Part shown: positions 1-6,536 of the stretch, one piece after another
How the letters are laid out: each line of letters begins with the position of its first letter
Numbering within the stretch: the stretch's first letter is position 1
From: SAR324 cluster bacterium
Lineage (GTDB): Bacteria > SAR324 > NAC60-12
NCBI GenBank assembly: GCA_028822475.1
Contig: JAPKDT010000061.1
Coordinates: forward strand, 1-10,045
DNA length: 10,045 nucleotides
Direction of reading: 5' to 3'
The notes under the pieces: model-generated
Databases searched by the model: none
Seen by the model: only the letters and a program-made list of their open reading frames with translations
What the model was told of the DNA's origin: nothing
Program-made: the position numbers and the translations under genes

Positions 1-42
1 TGATTAGAAGTCAGTTGCTCTATCCAGTTGAGCTACTGGTGC
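1..42 (-). tRNA. tRNA-Arg (anticodon TCT), 5' part only
   Basis: Read on the minus strand from position 42, this gives a 7-nt acceptor strand GCACCAG, then T8-A9, a D stem GCTC/GAGC around the loop AACTGGATA, and an anticodon stem ACTGA with the 7-nt loop CTTCTAA. The anticodon is TCT (positions 8-6), which reads AGA/AGG Arg codons. The window edge cuts the gene inside the 3' anticodon stem, so the T arm and acceptor 3' strand lie outside. The visible half folds without mismatch in the D arm, so it looks like a functional gene and not a remnant. A promoter-like sequence lies just upstream. Confidence 0.9.
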
Positions 43-60
43 GTAAGGGGAGTTCTGTGA

Positions 61-89
61 AGTATCACAATAAAAATGATCAGAGACAA
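61..89 (-). promoter_or_regulatory. Probable sigma70 promoter of tRNA-Arg
   Basis: On the minus strand, TTGTCT (89-84) and GATACT (66-61) are separated by exactly 17 nt. The -10 box is preceded by TG at the extended -10 position (TGTGATACT). Transcription would start near position 54, giving a leader of about a dozen nucleotides before the tRNA 5' end at 42, a usual distance for a tRNA gene. The -10 hexamer matches consensus at only 4 of 6 positions. Confidence 0.5.
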
Positions 90-122
90 ACCATAAATTA
101 TGTCATGCTTTCGAAAAACGAA

Positions 123-677
123 TTATATATTGGAAGTCTGTTCATCAATAAAAGTTGAAACCCTCTCAAAAACTTCTGCCGACGAAAGAATGGACGTATC
201 CAGCAACAAATCAAAGTTTGATCTGTCATCAATATCAACTTTATAAAGACTTAAAAAATTTCTTCGCATTGTATCCCTTCGTTTTTGGCTGGTATCAATA
301 CTTTCTCTGATAGTTTTAGCTTCTTCAGTAGTACGTTCAGTGTCCTCCAGTATCCGCCTTGCCGCTTCCTTCAGGTCACAAATTAGACAAATTCGGACCG
401 AGTCCGGAACAAAGTAAAATCCCAAATGCGCATCCAAAACAAAATCCTCATTTTGCTCTCCATAGAGCCTCTGCTCCTCATCAACCTGATGATCCACTTC
501 AGGATGCTCTGACACATACTCAACGAGAAATTGCGTGATGTCGCTGTAACCATGTTTCCTGGACAATTCACGCATAAAATCACCGGTCCCTTTAGTTTTT
601 AAACCATAATGCTCCGCCAGCATACGACGCAGGGTTGATTTACCTGAACCCGGGCTTCCGGCCAAAGTTATTTTCAT
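123..677 (-). CDS. Archaeal-type cytidylate (CMP) kinase-like P-loop kinase
   Basis: This is a 184-residue cytoplasmic P-loop kinase. The N terminus carries a Walker A motif GSPGSGKST (residues 7-15). It is followed by the pattern of archaeal-type CMP kinases: TGDFMREL (31-38), a segment with HPEVDHQVDEEQ (58-69), a hydrophobic strand FVLDAHLG (79-86), and a lid-like region with an ending resembling YKVDIDDRSNFDLLLDTS. Family members phosphorylate CMP or dCMP with ATP. Archaeal-type enzymes usually have an Arg after the central strand (EGR/ESR-like); here the equivalent is DAH, so the substrate is uncertain. I chose the ATG at 677, 7 nt after the yicC stop. An upstream start at 728 would overlap yicC and add 17 residues before the P-loop strand. 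There is no strong Shine-Dalgarno, so translational coupling to yicC is likely. Alternatives are an adenylate kinase-like or uncharacterised NMP kinase. Confidence 0.8.
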   Translation of the reverse strand: MKITLAGSPGSGKSTLRRMLAEHYGLKTKGTGDFMRELSRKHGYSDITQFLVEYVSEHPEVDHQVDEEQRLYGEQNEDFVLDAHLGFYFVPDSVRICLICDLKEAARRILEDTERTTEEAKTIRESIDTSQKRRDTMRRNFLSLYKVDIDDRSNFDLLLDTSILSSAEVFERVSTFIDEQTSNI

Positions 678-684
678 CAAGACT

Positions 685-1554
685 CTATTCGATATTCTGC
701 AGTTGTTCCCTGACTTTTTCCAGCTCACTTTTTATTTCAACCGAGGATTGACTAATCCCGGCATGATTGCTTTTGGAAGCCATCGTGTTGACCTCACGAT
801 TTAATTCCTGCATCAGAAATTCTGCCTTTTTACCAACTTCACGTTGAGACATAATTTCATCCATGTGTTCCAGATGAGTCCGGAATCGTACAACTTCTTC
901 GCTAATATCAAGACGATCCGCAAGCAGAGCAATTTCCTGTTCCAGACGCTCAGGATTTATTTCAATACCCTCTGTCAGTTGAGAAAAACGTTCCTGTATG
1001 CGATCCCTGAATCGCTCCGGTTCTGCTTGTGATAGTTTCTCAATTGAATTTACGATGTTTCCACATGAGGAAAGTCGTTGCTGAATGTCACTTTGCATAG
1101 CCTGTCCCTCACGTTCCTTCATTTCCTGCAGTCCTTCCAATGCCCTTGAAAGACATTCCTGGATCACTTTTTCACACTTTTCCGGCGGTTCCCCGGATTT
1201 GTTTTCTTCAATTATATTTAAACTTGATAAGTCTCGTGCGTCAACACCAACTTTTCTTCCAGACAAAGCTTCAAATTCTGTCAATAACTCATTGTAATGT
1301 TGTGCACGTTCCAGATTAAGTTTCAGTTTCTCTTCTGAGGCACCTTTTTCCAATTTGATTGAACAGTCAATTTTTCCGCGTGAACTAACAGCTTTGATCT
1401 GTTTTTTAATTTCAGGTTCCATAGTTTGAAAACCTAAAGGCAGCCGACAGCGAATATCCAGAAAGCGCTGATTAACAGAGCGTATTTCCACCTGGCAAAT
1501 CCATGTTTCCCACTGAGCATCTGCTGCACCAAATCCTGTCATTGAAATTGTCAT
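685..1554 (-). CDS. yicC: YicC family endoribonuclease
   Basis: The product is 289 residues, the usual size for YicC/YloC proteins. The N terminus MTISMTGFGAAD matches the family hallmark (typically SMTGFGRA). The C-terminal block from REVNTMASKSNHAG to the end VREQLQNIE matches the conserved DUF1732 signature (typically REANTLGSKS...MREQVQNIE). The N-terminal YicC domain spans roughly residues 1-155 and the C-terminal domain roughly 200-289, with a charged helical middle. E. coli YicC has been reported to be an endoribonuclease acting on RNA such as the small RNA RyhB; the role here is inferred from family membership. The start is supported by AAGGA at 1563-1559, 4 nt before the ATG. It sits first in a two-gene unit with the P-loop kinase downstream, where many genomes have guanylate kinase (gmk). 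Confidence 0.95.
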   Translation of the reverse strand: MTISMTGFGAADAQWETWICQVEIRSVNQRFLDIRCRLPLGFQTMEPEIKKQIKAVSSRGKIDCSIKLEKGASEEKLKLNLERAQHYNELLTEFEALSGRKVGVDARDLSSLNIIEENKSGEPPEKCEKVIQECLSRALEGLQEMKEREGQAMQSDIQQRLSSCGNIVNSIEKLSQAEPERFRDRIQERFSQLTEGIEINPERLEQEIALLADRLDISEEVVRFRTHLEHMDEIMSQREVGKKAEFLMQELNREVNTMASKSNHAGISQSSVEIKSELEKVREQLQNIE

Positions 1555-1586
1555 TTATTCCTTATAAACTGATAATTGATTTAAGC

Positions 1587-1611
1587 ATTATACTACTTCT
1601 CTAATTGACAA
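1587..1611 (-). promoter_or_regulatory. Probable yicC promoter (-10 region)
   Basis: The minus strand carries a perfect TATAAT at 1592-1587, about 32 nt before the yicC start codon. A TTGTCA (1611-1606) lies upstream, but the spacer is only 13 nt, so it is unlikely to act as a normal -35 box. The -10 box may work with a poor -35 or an activator. The hexamer overlaps the -35 box of the rightward promoter on the opposite strand. Confidence 0.4.
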
Positions 1612-1633
1612 ATCGCTCTATTCAAGTTATATT
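1605..1633 (+). promoter_or_regulatory. Sigma70 promoter for the small coiled-coil gene
   Basis: A perfect TTGACA at 1605-1610 is followed by a 17-nt spacer and TATATT at 1628-1633 (5 of 6 consensus positions). Transcription would begin near 1640, about 28 nt before the ATG at 1668. This is the best sigma70-like promoter seen in the window and supports the short downstream gene being real and expressed. Confidence 0.6.
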
Positions 1634-1667
1634 ACAGGTTAAAATTTAATTACTTGCCAAAAGACTG

Positions 1668-2150
1668 ATGACTTTGATAAACACTCTTTATCATATTTTG
1701 CGCCACTATTACAGAGTGTTTTTTGATTCATTCCCCTCTAAACTGCCCAGTGATCTTCAATTATACCAAAATGACTGTGAAGACCTGGTTGGACGTTACA
1801 ATATTTTACTGAAAAAAATTTCAGAATACATGAAAGATCATTGTAAACAGCATGAAGATATGCCATATAATTCAGACTTGATCCTCTCCTACCAAGATAC
1901 TGATTCTTTTTTTCTGATATCTATCAAAGAAGATTTGGGAAACCTTACAGATGATTGTGAAGAGTTACTGGAAAAAGGTGAACTACATCCATCAGAAATT
2001 CAACTGCACAATGATGCTGTCGAACAAAATATAAACAAGCTTAATGAACTGCACCAGTATTCCGAACAGATTGAAACGGCTCTAAATGAGTATGAAGAAA
2101 ACATAATGAAAATAGAGGAAGAAATCTCAAATAATACATTGTGTAACTAA
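1668..2150 (+). CDS. Hypothetical acidic coiled-coil protein
   Basis: I do not recognise this 160-residue product. The N-terminal 25 residues are aromatic and basic (LYHILRHYYRVFF), possibly an amphipathic membrane- or partner-binding helix. There is no clear signal peptide or transmembrane segment. The rest is acidic. From about residue 90 to 153 it is rich in Glu, Leu, Asn and Ile, with heptad-like spacing (ELLEKGEL, NINKLNELH, NEYEENIMKIEEEI), suggesting a helical bundle or coiled coil. The Shine-Dalgarno is weak, but a well-formed promoter lies at 1605-1633 and the frame is uninterrupted. It stands alone between divergent yicC and convergent htpG, so context gives no functional clue. No rho-independent terminator is visible in the 79 nt before the htpG stop. 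Confidence 0.75.
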   Translation: MTLINTLYHILRHYYRVFFDSFPSKLPSDLQLYQNDCEDLVGRYNILLKKISEYMKDHCKQHEDMPYNSDLILSYQDTDSFFLISIKEDLGNLTDDCEELLEKGELHPSEIQLHNDAVEQNINKLNELHQYSEQIETALNEYEENIMKIEEEISNNTLCN

Positions 2151-2229
2151 AATATTTCTTACATTCCAAACGACTGCCCACCGCCATTTTTCTTCCAACA
2201 GTTTATCGGATATCCCCAAAAATCCTTTC

Positions 2230-4128
2230 TCACTTTACTCTGTTAAGTTTCTCCAATTCATACGCACTTGCCGACTCCATAAACATCTGATAACGGGACA
2301 AAATCTGCACTGGATTTTCGAGTAAACCTTCAACCAACAATGAGTTTTCGTAGAGTTGCTCCACAGTATCTTCGAGAAAAGGGTGTTTTTTATTTTTCTG
2401 TAGAATCTCAGAAAGATTTTGAATTATCGGGTGTCCCATATTGACTTCCAGGTTACGCTTTTCCCCCTGAAATTTCTGGTCCATCATTTTCATCATCTTT
2501 TCCATTTGTGCAGTCATTCCATCCTTTGGAGTCACCAGAGAACATGGGTTGTCAACCAGGCGTTTTGAGTCAGAGACATCACTGACACGGTCCTTAAGCT
2601 GTTTTTTGAAAAATGCAAGAATATCACTTTTTTCTTCCTTGGAAAGAGAAGATTCTGCTGCAGACAAGTCGCTGTCATTAATCCCTTCTATATCTCCCTG
2701 GGATATATTTTTTAAAGTTTTTTCGTCATAATCCCTTAGATCAACAACCATAAAATCATCAATTTGATCTGTTAGAAACAAAACTTCCAAGCCCTCTCTC
2801 CGAAAATATTCCAGATTGGGATTGTGTAATATTGCGTCACGCGAACCTCCGGTAACATAGAAAATGTCTTTTTGTCCTTCACGCATCCTGCTGACATAAT
2901 CTTTAAGAGACACGTCTGTAGAAGAATCTTCTGATATGGAAGAGTTAAAGCGCAACAGTTCCTTCAATCTGTCTTTGTTCTTAAAGTCAGAAGAAACTCC
3001 TTCTTTGAGCAAAGTTCCGTATGTTTGCCAGAATTTTCCGTATTTTTCAGCATTTTGTTCTGCCAGTGTCTGCAACTCTTTCAACACACGCAAAGTTAAA
3101 CTATTTTTAATTTTTTCAATCAGCGCATTTTTTTGTACGTTTTCTCGGGACACATTCAGTGGCAAATCCTCTGAATCCACAACCCCATTCACAAAACGTA
3201 AATATGATGGAAGGAGATCTGTGTTGCCGGTCTGAATCAAAACTTTCTGCGCATAAAGCGCAATATCTTTGCTCTCTCGTGCATAAAGCACTTCATTTCC
3301 TACTGATTCAGGGAAATACAACAGGGCATAATACTGAATTGGAGCGTCAATATTAAAATGCAAATGATGAAACGGATCCTGCTGACCATGAGAAATCTGC
3401 TTGTAAAACTCTTTATATTCCTCCTCTTTCACTTCAGATTTTGACTGCGTCCAAATCGCTTTTACCTGGTTGATCGTTTTATCCTTAACTTTTACCGGAA
3501 AAGGAAGATAATTAGAGTATTTTTTTATAATTGATTCAAGACGCCACTCACTGCAAAATTCCTTGGCATCTTCCTTTAGAAACACAGTAATACGTGTGCC
3601 ACGCTGCTTAAAATCAACAGGAATAATTTCATATTGACCTCCTCCTTCGGAAGACCATTGCCAGGCTTTAGCATCTTCTTGCCAGGAACGTGTGGTTAAT
3701 TCCACACGATCTGATACCATGAAAACTGAATAGAAACCAACTCCAAACTGTCCAATCAGATTTTCTGCAGATTTGTTCTCAGTTTTTAACTGCTCTAAAT
3801 ATTTTAGTGTTCCAGAATTTGCAATTGTTCCTAAATTTTCAACCAATTCTTCCTTTGTCATTCCACAACCAGAGTCTTCTATAACAATCTTTCGCTCCTC
3901 TTCATCCAAAGAAATTGTGACCTGTAGTTCTGCGTCTTTGTCCAGAACTTTTTCTTCTGTCAATGTAGTCAATTGAACCTTGCTCAGTGCGTCAGAGGCA
4001 TTTGAGACAAGTTCACGGAGAAAGATTTCTCGTTCCGTGTATAATGAATGTACCAGAATTTCGAGAAGCTTCTGCATCTCAGCCTGATATTCATGTACTT
4101 CTGGTTTTGGCTTTGCTTTTTTACTCAT
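2230..4128 (-). CDS. htpG: Molecular chaperone HtpG (Hsp90)
   Basis: This 632-residue protein is a full-length bacterial Hsp90, a cytosolic ATP-dependent chaperone dimer. The GHKL ATPase domain shows the helix with FLRELVSNASDAL (catalytic Glu39, Mg-binding Asn43), the nucleotide-binding DSGCGMT (Asp85 onward), and the lid with GQFGVGFYS (126-134). The middle domain contains PLNVSRENVQ with the catalytic Arg at about residue 328. The C-terminal dimerisation domain ends in a Leu/Glu-rich helix. As expected for bacteria, there is no long charged linker and no MEEVD tail. The ATG at 4128 is preferred over one 21 nt upstream because AAGGA lies 8 nt before it and because MSKKAKPK leads directly into the conserved helix. 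No CIRCE element or sigma32-type promoter was found upstream, so heat-shock control is not evident. Confidence 0.97.
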   Translation of the reverse strand: MSKKAKPKPEVHEYQAEMQKLLEILVHSLYTEREIFLRELVSNASDALSKVQLTTLTEEKVLDKDAELQVTISLDEEERKIVIEDSGCGMTKEELVENLGTIANSGTLKYLEQLKTENKSAENLIGQFGVGFYSVFMVSDRVELTTRSWQEDAKAWQWSSEGGGQYEIIPVDFKQRGTRITVFLKEDAKEFCSEWRLESIIKKYSNYLPFPVKVKDKTINQVKAIWTQSKSEVKEEEYKEFYKQISHGQQDPFHHLHFNIDAPIQYYALLYFPESVGNEVLYARESKDIALYAQKVLIQTGNTDLLPSYLRFVNGVVDSEDLPLNVSRENVQKNALIEKIKNSLTLRVLKELQTLAEQNAEKYGKFWQTYGTLLKEGVSSDFKNKDRLKELLRFNSSISEDSSTDVSLKDYVSRMREGQKDIFYVTGGSRDAILHNPNLEYFRREGLEVLFLTDQIDDFMVVDLRDYDEKTLKNISQGDIEGINDSDLSAAESSLSKEEKSDILAFFKKQLKDRVSDVSDSKRLVDNPCSLVTPKDGMTAQMEKMMKMMDQKFQGEKRNLEVNMGHPIIQNLSEILQKNKKHPFLEDTVEQLYENSLLVEGLLENPVQILSRYQMFMESASAYELEKLNRVK

Positions 4129-4606
4129 ATAATTTTTCCTTAATGACAAATATTGTTGTAATTTTTTATTAAGCTTTAATGCTACTTAAAAACATGCAAA
4201 ATGAAAAGCCATTTAATAATATTCAACACACAGTTAGCTTTATTTTTTCATTAATAACAGTTCTTTAAATATTATTTTGCTGATAACTGAGTCAGCCTTC
4301 AGTACTCTTTACTAACCGTAACATAAATTTTCATTACTTGGGATGGGATACCTATTTGTTGATTGTGTTCATTTTTTTATTTGGTGGGTTTAAGAATCAT
4401 ATTTGGATTACGTAAAATAGACTATATTGAATTCAGACAAACAAAAATTATGACCATTATTTTAATTCATTTTAAATTTGGGAACTCATGACAGTGTGTT
4501 TGATCCCGGCTGAGGACAAATTTTTCAGATTTTTACAAATCCCATATTGCTGCATTTATTGAAATGACAACTCATTTTGAACTATTCTTCATGGATAATT
4601 TATAAA
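4129..4606. other. Long AT-rich divergent intergenic region
   Basis: This 478-nt gap separates htpG (leftward) from the GNAT gene (rightward). It is clearly more AT-rich than the flanking genes and holds many T and A runs. I see no tRNA, no CIRCE-type inverted repeat, no convincing sigma32 site and no conserved ORF; the only reading frames are peptides under 20 codons (for example from ATG 4201 and ATG 4344). Weak rightward promoter-like pairs exist, such as TTGAAT (4427-4432), 16 nt, TATGAC (4449-4454). Promoters for both neighbours must lie here, but I cannot place them confidently. A small RNA cannot be excluded. Confidence 0.5.
4137..4141 (-). promoter_or_regulatory. Ribosome binding site deciding the htpG start
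   Basis: AAGGA is read on the minus strand, 8 nt before the ATG at 4128. The alternative in-frame start at 4149 lies upstream of this site and has no comparable purine-rich element close by, so the shorter protein is favoured. Confidence 0.6.
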
Positions 4607-5077
4607 ATGTCCGTTCGAATCGACTTTGCTAATAGTCCAGCTGATTTTGACAATGCTAGAAAGCTGTTTATAGATTATGCTGAATCATTGGGGTTCAGTC
4701 TGTCTTTTCAAGGCTTTGAGGACGAACTGGAACATCTTCCCGGAAAATACGCAGCACCTAAAGGCTGTATCCTCCTTGCATGGGATGAGTTGGATTGTGT
4801 AGGTTGCGTAGGTTTGCGGCCTTTAAGTGATGATGTTTGCGAGATGAAACGTCTTTACGTTAAACCATTATACCGTGGTACTGGTTTAGGGCGATTGCTG
4901 ACTGAAAAAATTGTGCAACTCGGTATTGATAAAAAATATACCAGAATGCAGTTGGACACCTTAAACAGCATGCAATCCGCAGTTGGTCTCTATAAGTCTC
5001 TTGGGTTTGTTGAGATAGATCAATATTACAACAATCCACATCCGGAAGTTGTGTTTTTTGAGCTTACTCTGGATTAA
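4607..5077 (+). CDS. GNAT family N-acetyltransferase
   Basis: The 156-residue product has a typical single GNAT fold. Motif A is clear: EMKRLYVKPLYRGTGLGRLL, with the pyrophosphate-binding loop R90-G-T-G-L-G95 that holds acetyl-CoA. Motif B is seen in LDTLNSMQSAVGLYKSLGFVEI (about 116-137), and the end FFELTLD forms the last strand. The N-terminal part (LFIDYAESLGFSLSFQ, then LPGKYAAPKGCILLA) matches a common family of uncharacterised soluble acetyltransferases, so the acceptor substrate is unknown. I chose the ATG at 4607: residue MSVRIDF starts the first strand, and a GGA lies 12 nt upstream. The frame could open at a TTG at 4577, but that adds ten residues not expected for the family. It is isolated: divergent from htpG and 124 nt before the next gene. 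Confidence 0.9.
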   Translation: MSVRIDFANSPADFDNARKLFIDYAESLGFSLSFQGFEDELEHLPGKYAAPKGCILLAWDELDCVGCVGLRPLSDDVCEMKRLYVKPLYRGTGLGRLLTEKIVQLGIDKKYTRMQLDTLNSMQSAVGLYKSLGFVEIDQYYNNPHPEVVFFELTLD

Positions 5078-5105
5078 TTGACAGTAGCTTAATATTGCAG
5101 AGAAT
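5078..5105 (+). promoter_or_regulatory. Candidate promoter for the MinD-like/acylphosphatase unit
   Basis: A perfect TTGACA begins immediately after the acetyltransferase stop codon (5078-5083). It is followed by a 16-nt spacer and GAGAAT (5100-5105), which matches -10 consensus at 4 of 6. A second -10-like TATACT at 5171-5176 lies closer to the start codon but lacks a good -35. Either could drive the 5202 gene; the evidence is modest. Confidence 0.3.
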
Positions 5106-5201
5106 TCTTTTATTTGCTTTTATGTTTTTTCTTGGTTATCCTGTCTCCATTAGACCTGACGTATTTTATTTATACTTTTAATAACTAAACTTGGATCAGC
5201 T

Positions 5202-6173
5202 ATGAATAGAACTATTATACCAATTGCAAGTGGAAAAGGTGGAGTTGGTAAAAGCTTTATAGCAGCTAACTTGGCAATTGCATTGGCGAAACTTGGCAAA
5301 CAGGTTATTGTTGCAGACCTTGATTTCGGAGGATCAAATCTTCATACCTGTCTGGGAATACACAATACTAATCCTGGCATCGGAGATTTTTTGCGCGCAC
5401 GATACAGCAAACTGGAAGATTTGCTCGTAGAAACAGAAAATGAGAATCTCAAGTTTCTTGCTGGTGATGTTAGAAGTCCGTTTCTGGCAAACATGCATCA
5501 CTCCCAAAAAATGCGACTCATTAACAATCTGAGAAAATTGGAATGTGAATATCTTATATTGGACCTTGGAAGCGGAAGTACTTACAATACCTTGGATTTT
5601 TTTGGAATAACACAATTGGGGATGATTATCACTACTGCTGAGCATACTTCAACAGTAAACATGCTTACTTTCCTAAAACTTTTTGCTTTTAGAGTAATTG
5701 AGCGTTCTATGCCAAAAAACACTTTCCTTGACGAAAAGTTGAGGGACTCCTACAACCGCACTGTGATGGATGAAGTTCTGACCGTACGAGGTCTGTTGGA
5801 TGAAATTTCTAAAATTGACAGGTCTGTAGCACAAAAAGCCGAACAGAATTGGATTCGTTACAGACCTAGGATTATATTCAACAAATGTAATTTGCCAAAC
5901 GAATTAGATCAACTTGGATCAATGGAAAATACTTTCAATCAAATTTTAATGCTTAGAAGCGATTTTTTTGGTTGTCTTTTTACCGATCCGGCAGTTTCAA
6001 AAACCTCTAAGGAACGTAAGACGTTGAATGTCGCGGCCCCCAATTCTGATATTCTTGAAGACATTAACCTGCTTGCCGACCGAATAACCCGCCTGTGGGA
6101 ACAACCAATTAGAAATAGTGCTAACCTGCTGCAGTATAATGCAAAAATTCTTTTTAAAAAAAGGCAAAAATAG
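5202..6173 (+). CDS. MinD/ParA (FlhG-like) P-loop ATPase
   Basis: This is a 323-residue deviant Walker-type ATPase of the MinD/ParA/FlhG (COG0455-like) group. Walker A is SGKGGVGKS (residues 10-18), with both the signature Lys12 and the P-loop Lys17. Switch I follows as VADLDFGGSNLH (37-48), and Walker B as YLILDLGSGS with Asp121. Such ATPases dimerise on ATP and position cell-surface or polar machines, or act as partner switches. The C-terminal 130 residues carry a long helical insertion (about 165-230) not seen in MinD itself. A terminal MinD-type amphipathic membrane-targeting helix is not obvious, although the tail ILFKKRQK is strongly basic. The ATG at 5202 is supported by GGA 6 nt upstream. 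The acylphosphatase gene starts 19 nt after its stop. No flagellar or min genes are nearby, so the cargo is unknown. Confidence 0.88.
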   Translation: MNRTIIPIASGKGGVGKSFIAANLAIALAKLGKQVIVADLDFGGSNLHTCLGIHNTNPGIGDFLRARYSKLEDLLVETENENLKFLAGDVRSPFLANMHHSQKMRLINNLRKLECEYLILDLGSGSTYNTLDFFGITQLGMIITTAEHTSTVNMLTFLKLFAFRVIERSMPKNTFLDEKLRDSYNRTVMDEVLTVRGLLDEISKIDRSVAQKAEQNWIRYRPRIIFNKCNLPNELDQLGSMENTFNQILMLRSDFFGCLFTDPAVSKTSKERKTLNVAAPNSDILEDINLLADRITRLWEQPIRNSANLLQYNAKILFKKRQK

Positions 6174-6192
6174 TTAGGACGCAGTGTAAATA

Positions 6193-6468
6193 ATGTCCGT
6201 TCAAAAGCGCATCAGTTTGCTCATTACTGGGAAAGTGCAAGGTGTTGGATACCGTTATTCCGTGAAGCTCAAAGCTGAATCTATGGCAATCAGAGGCTAT
6301 GTTAGGAACCAACTTGACGGGTCGGTATTTGTGACAGTGCAAGGAGAGAATACTGCAGTTGAAAATTTTGTGAAATGGTGCTATAAGGGACCTTCGGCAG
6401 CTCTCGTTAGAGGTGTAGAAAAAATGCCTGGATCTATCGAAGACTTCAGTGAATTCAAAATTCTCTAA
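6193..6468 (+). CDS. acyP: Acylphosphatase
   Basis: The 91-residue protein has the full acylphosphatase signature: GKVQGVGYR (residues 13-21), with the phosphate-binding loop and catalytic Arg21, then GYVRNQLDGSV with the catalytic Asn39. A ferredoxin-like alpha/beta fold of about 90 residues is standard. The enzyme hydrolyses carboxyl-phosphate bonds in small acyl phosphates such as acetyl phosphate or carbamoyl phosphate; the physiological substrate is usually unclear. It lies 19 nt after the MinD-like gene and is probably translated from the same transcript. The AGGA at 6176-6179 is rather far (13 nt) from the ATG, so expression may be modest. A conserved Gln/Leu replaces the common Leu-Pro after Asn39, a minor change. 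Confidence 0.93.
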   Translation: MSVQKRISLLITGKVQGVGYRYSVKLKAESMAIRGYVRNQLDGSVFVTVQGENTAVENFVKWCYKGPSAALVRGVEKMPGSIEDFSEFKIL

Positions 6469-6477
6469 TAACTAACC

Positions 6478-6515
6478 TCTCCAACCCCTTCGTGATTCTG
6501 CATGGGGATTTGAGA
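6478..6515. terminator. Weak inverted repeat between convergent genes
   Basis: TCTC-C-AA-CCCC (6478-6488) can pair with GGGG-A-TT-T-GAGA (6504-6515), giving about ten pairs with one mismatch and one bulge around a 15-nt loop. It sits between the stops of the acylphosphatase gene and the converging receiver gene, where a bidirectional terminator would be useful. There is no U tract on either strand, so intrinsic termination is doubtful. Confidence 0.25.
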
Positions 6516-6536
6516 AACAACTAATATAACCGACTC

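Noticed and set aside
678..728. A longer start for the P-loop kinase at 728, adding 17 residues
   Set aside because: It would overlap the 3' end of yicC, and the added residues precede the strand that normally begins this fold. The ATG at 677 places the P-loop at residues 7-15, as is usual.
2041..2187. A 48-residue minus-strand frame starting at 2187 behind GGAAG
   Set aside because: It lies mostly antisense to the 3' third of the coiled-coil gene, is compositionally unremarkable, and resembles no known small protein.
2936..3235. Plus-strand open frame inside htpG (and similar frames inside yicC, the MinD-like gene and the transporter)
   Set aside because: These are shadows of well-supported genes on the other strand; their translations show no domain pattern.
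4577..4606. TTG start at 4577 extending the acetyltransferase by ten residues
   Set aside because: The ATG at 4607 starts directly at the first strand of the fold, as in relatives; the extra residues show no family similarity.
6156..6163. Run of seven A followed by G near the end of the MinD-like gene as a programmed frameshift site
   Set aside because: The codon phase is AAA AAA AGG, not the A AAA AAG phase required for -1 slippage. The -1 frame ends soon after at 6190 and cannot fuse to the acylphosphatase, whose own frame has a TAA just upstream of its ATG.
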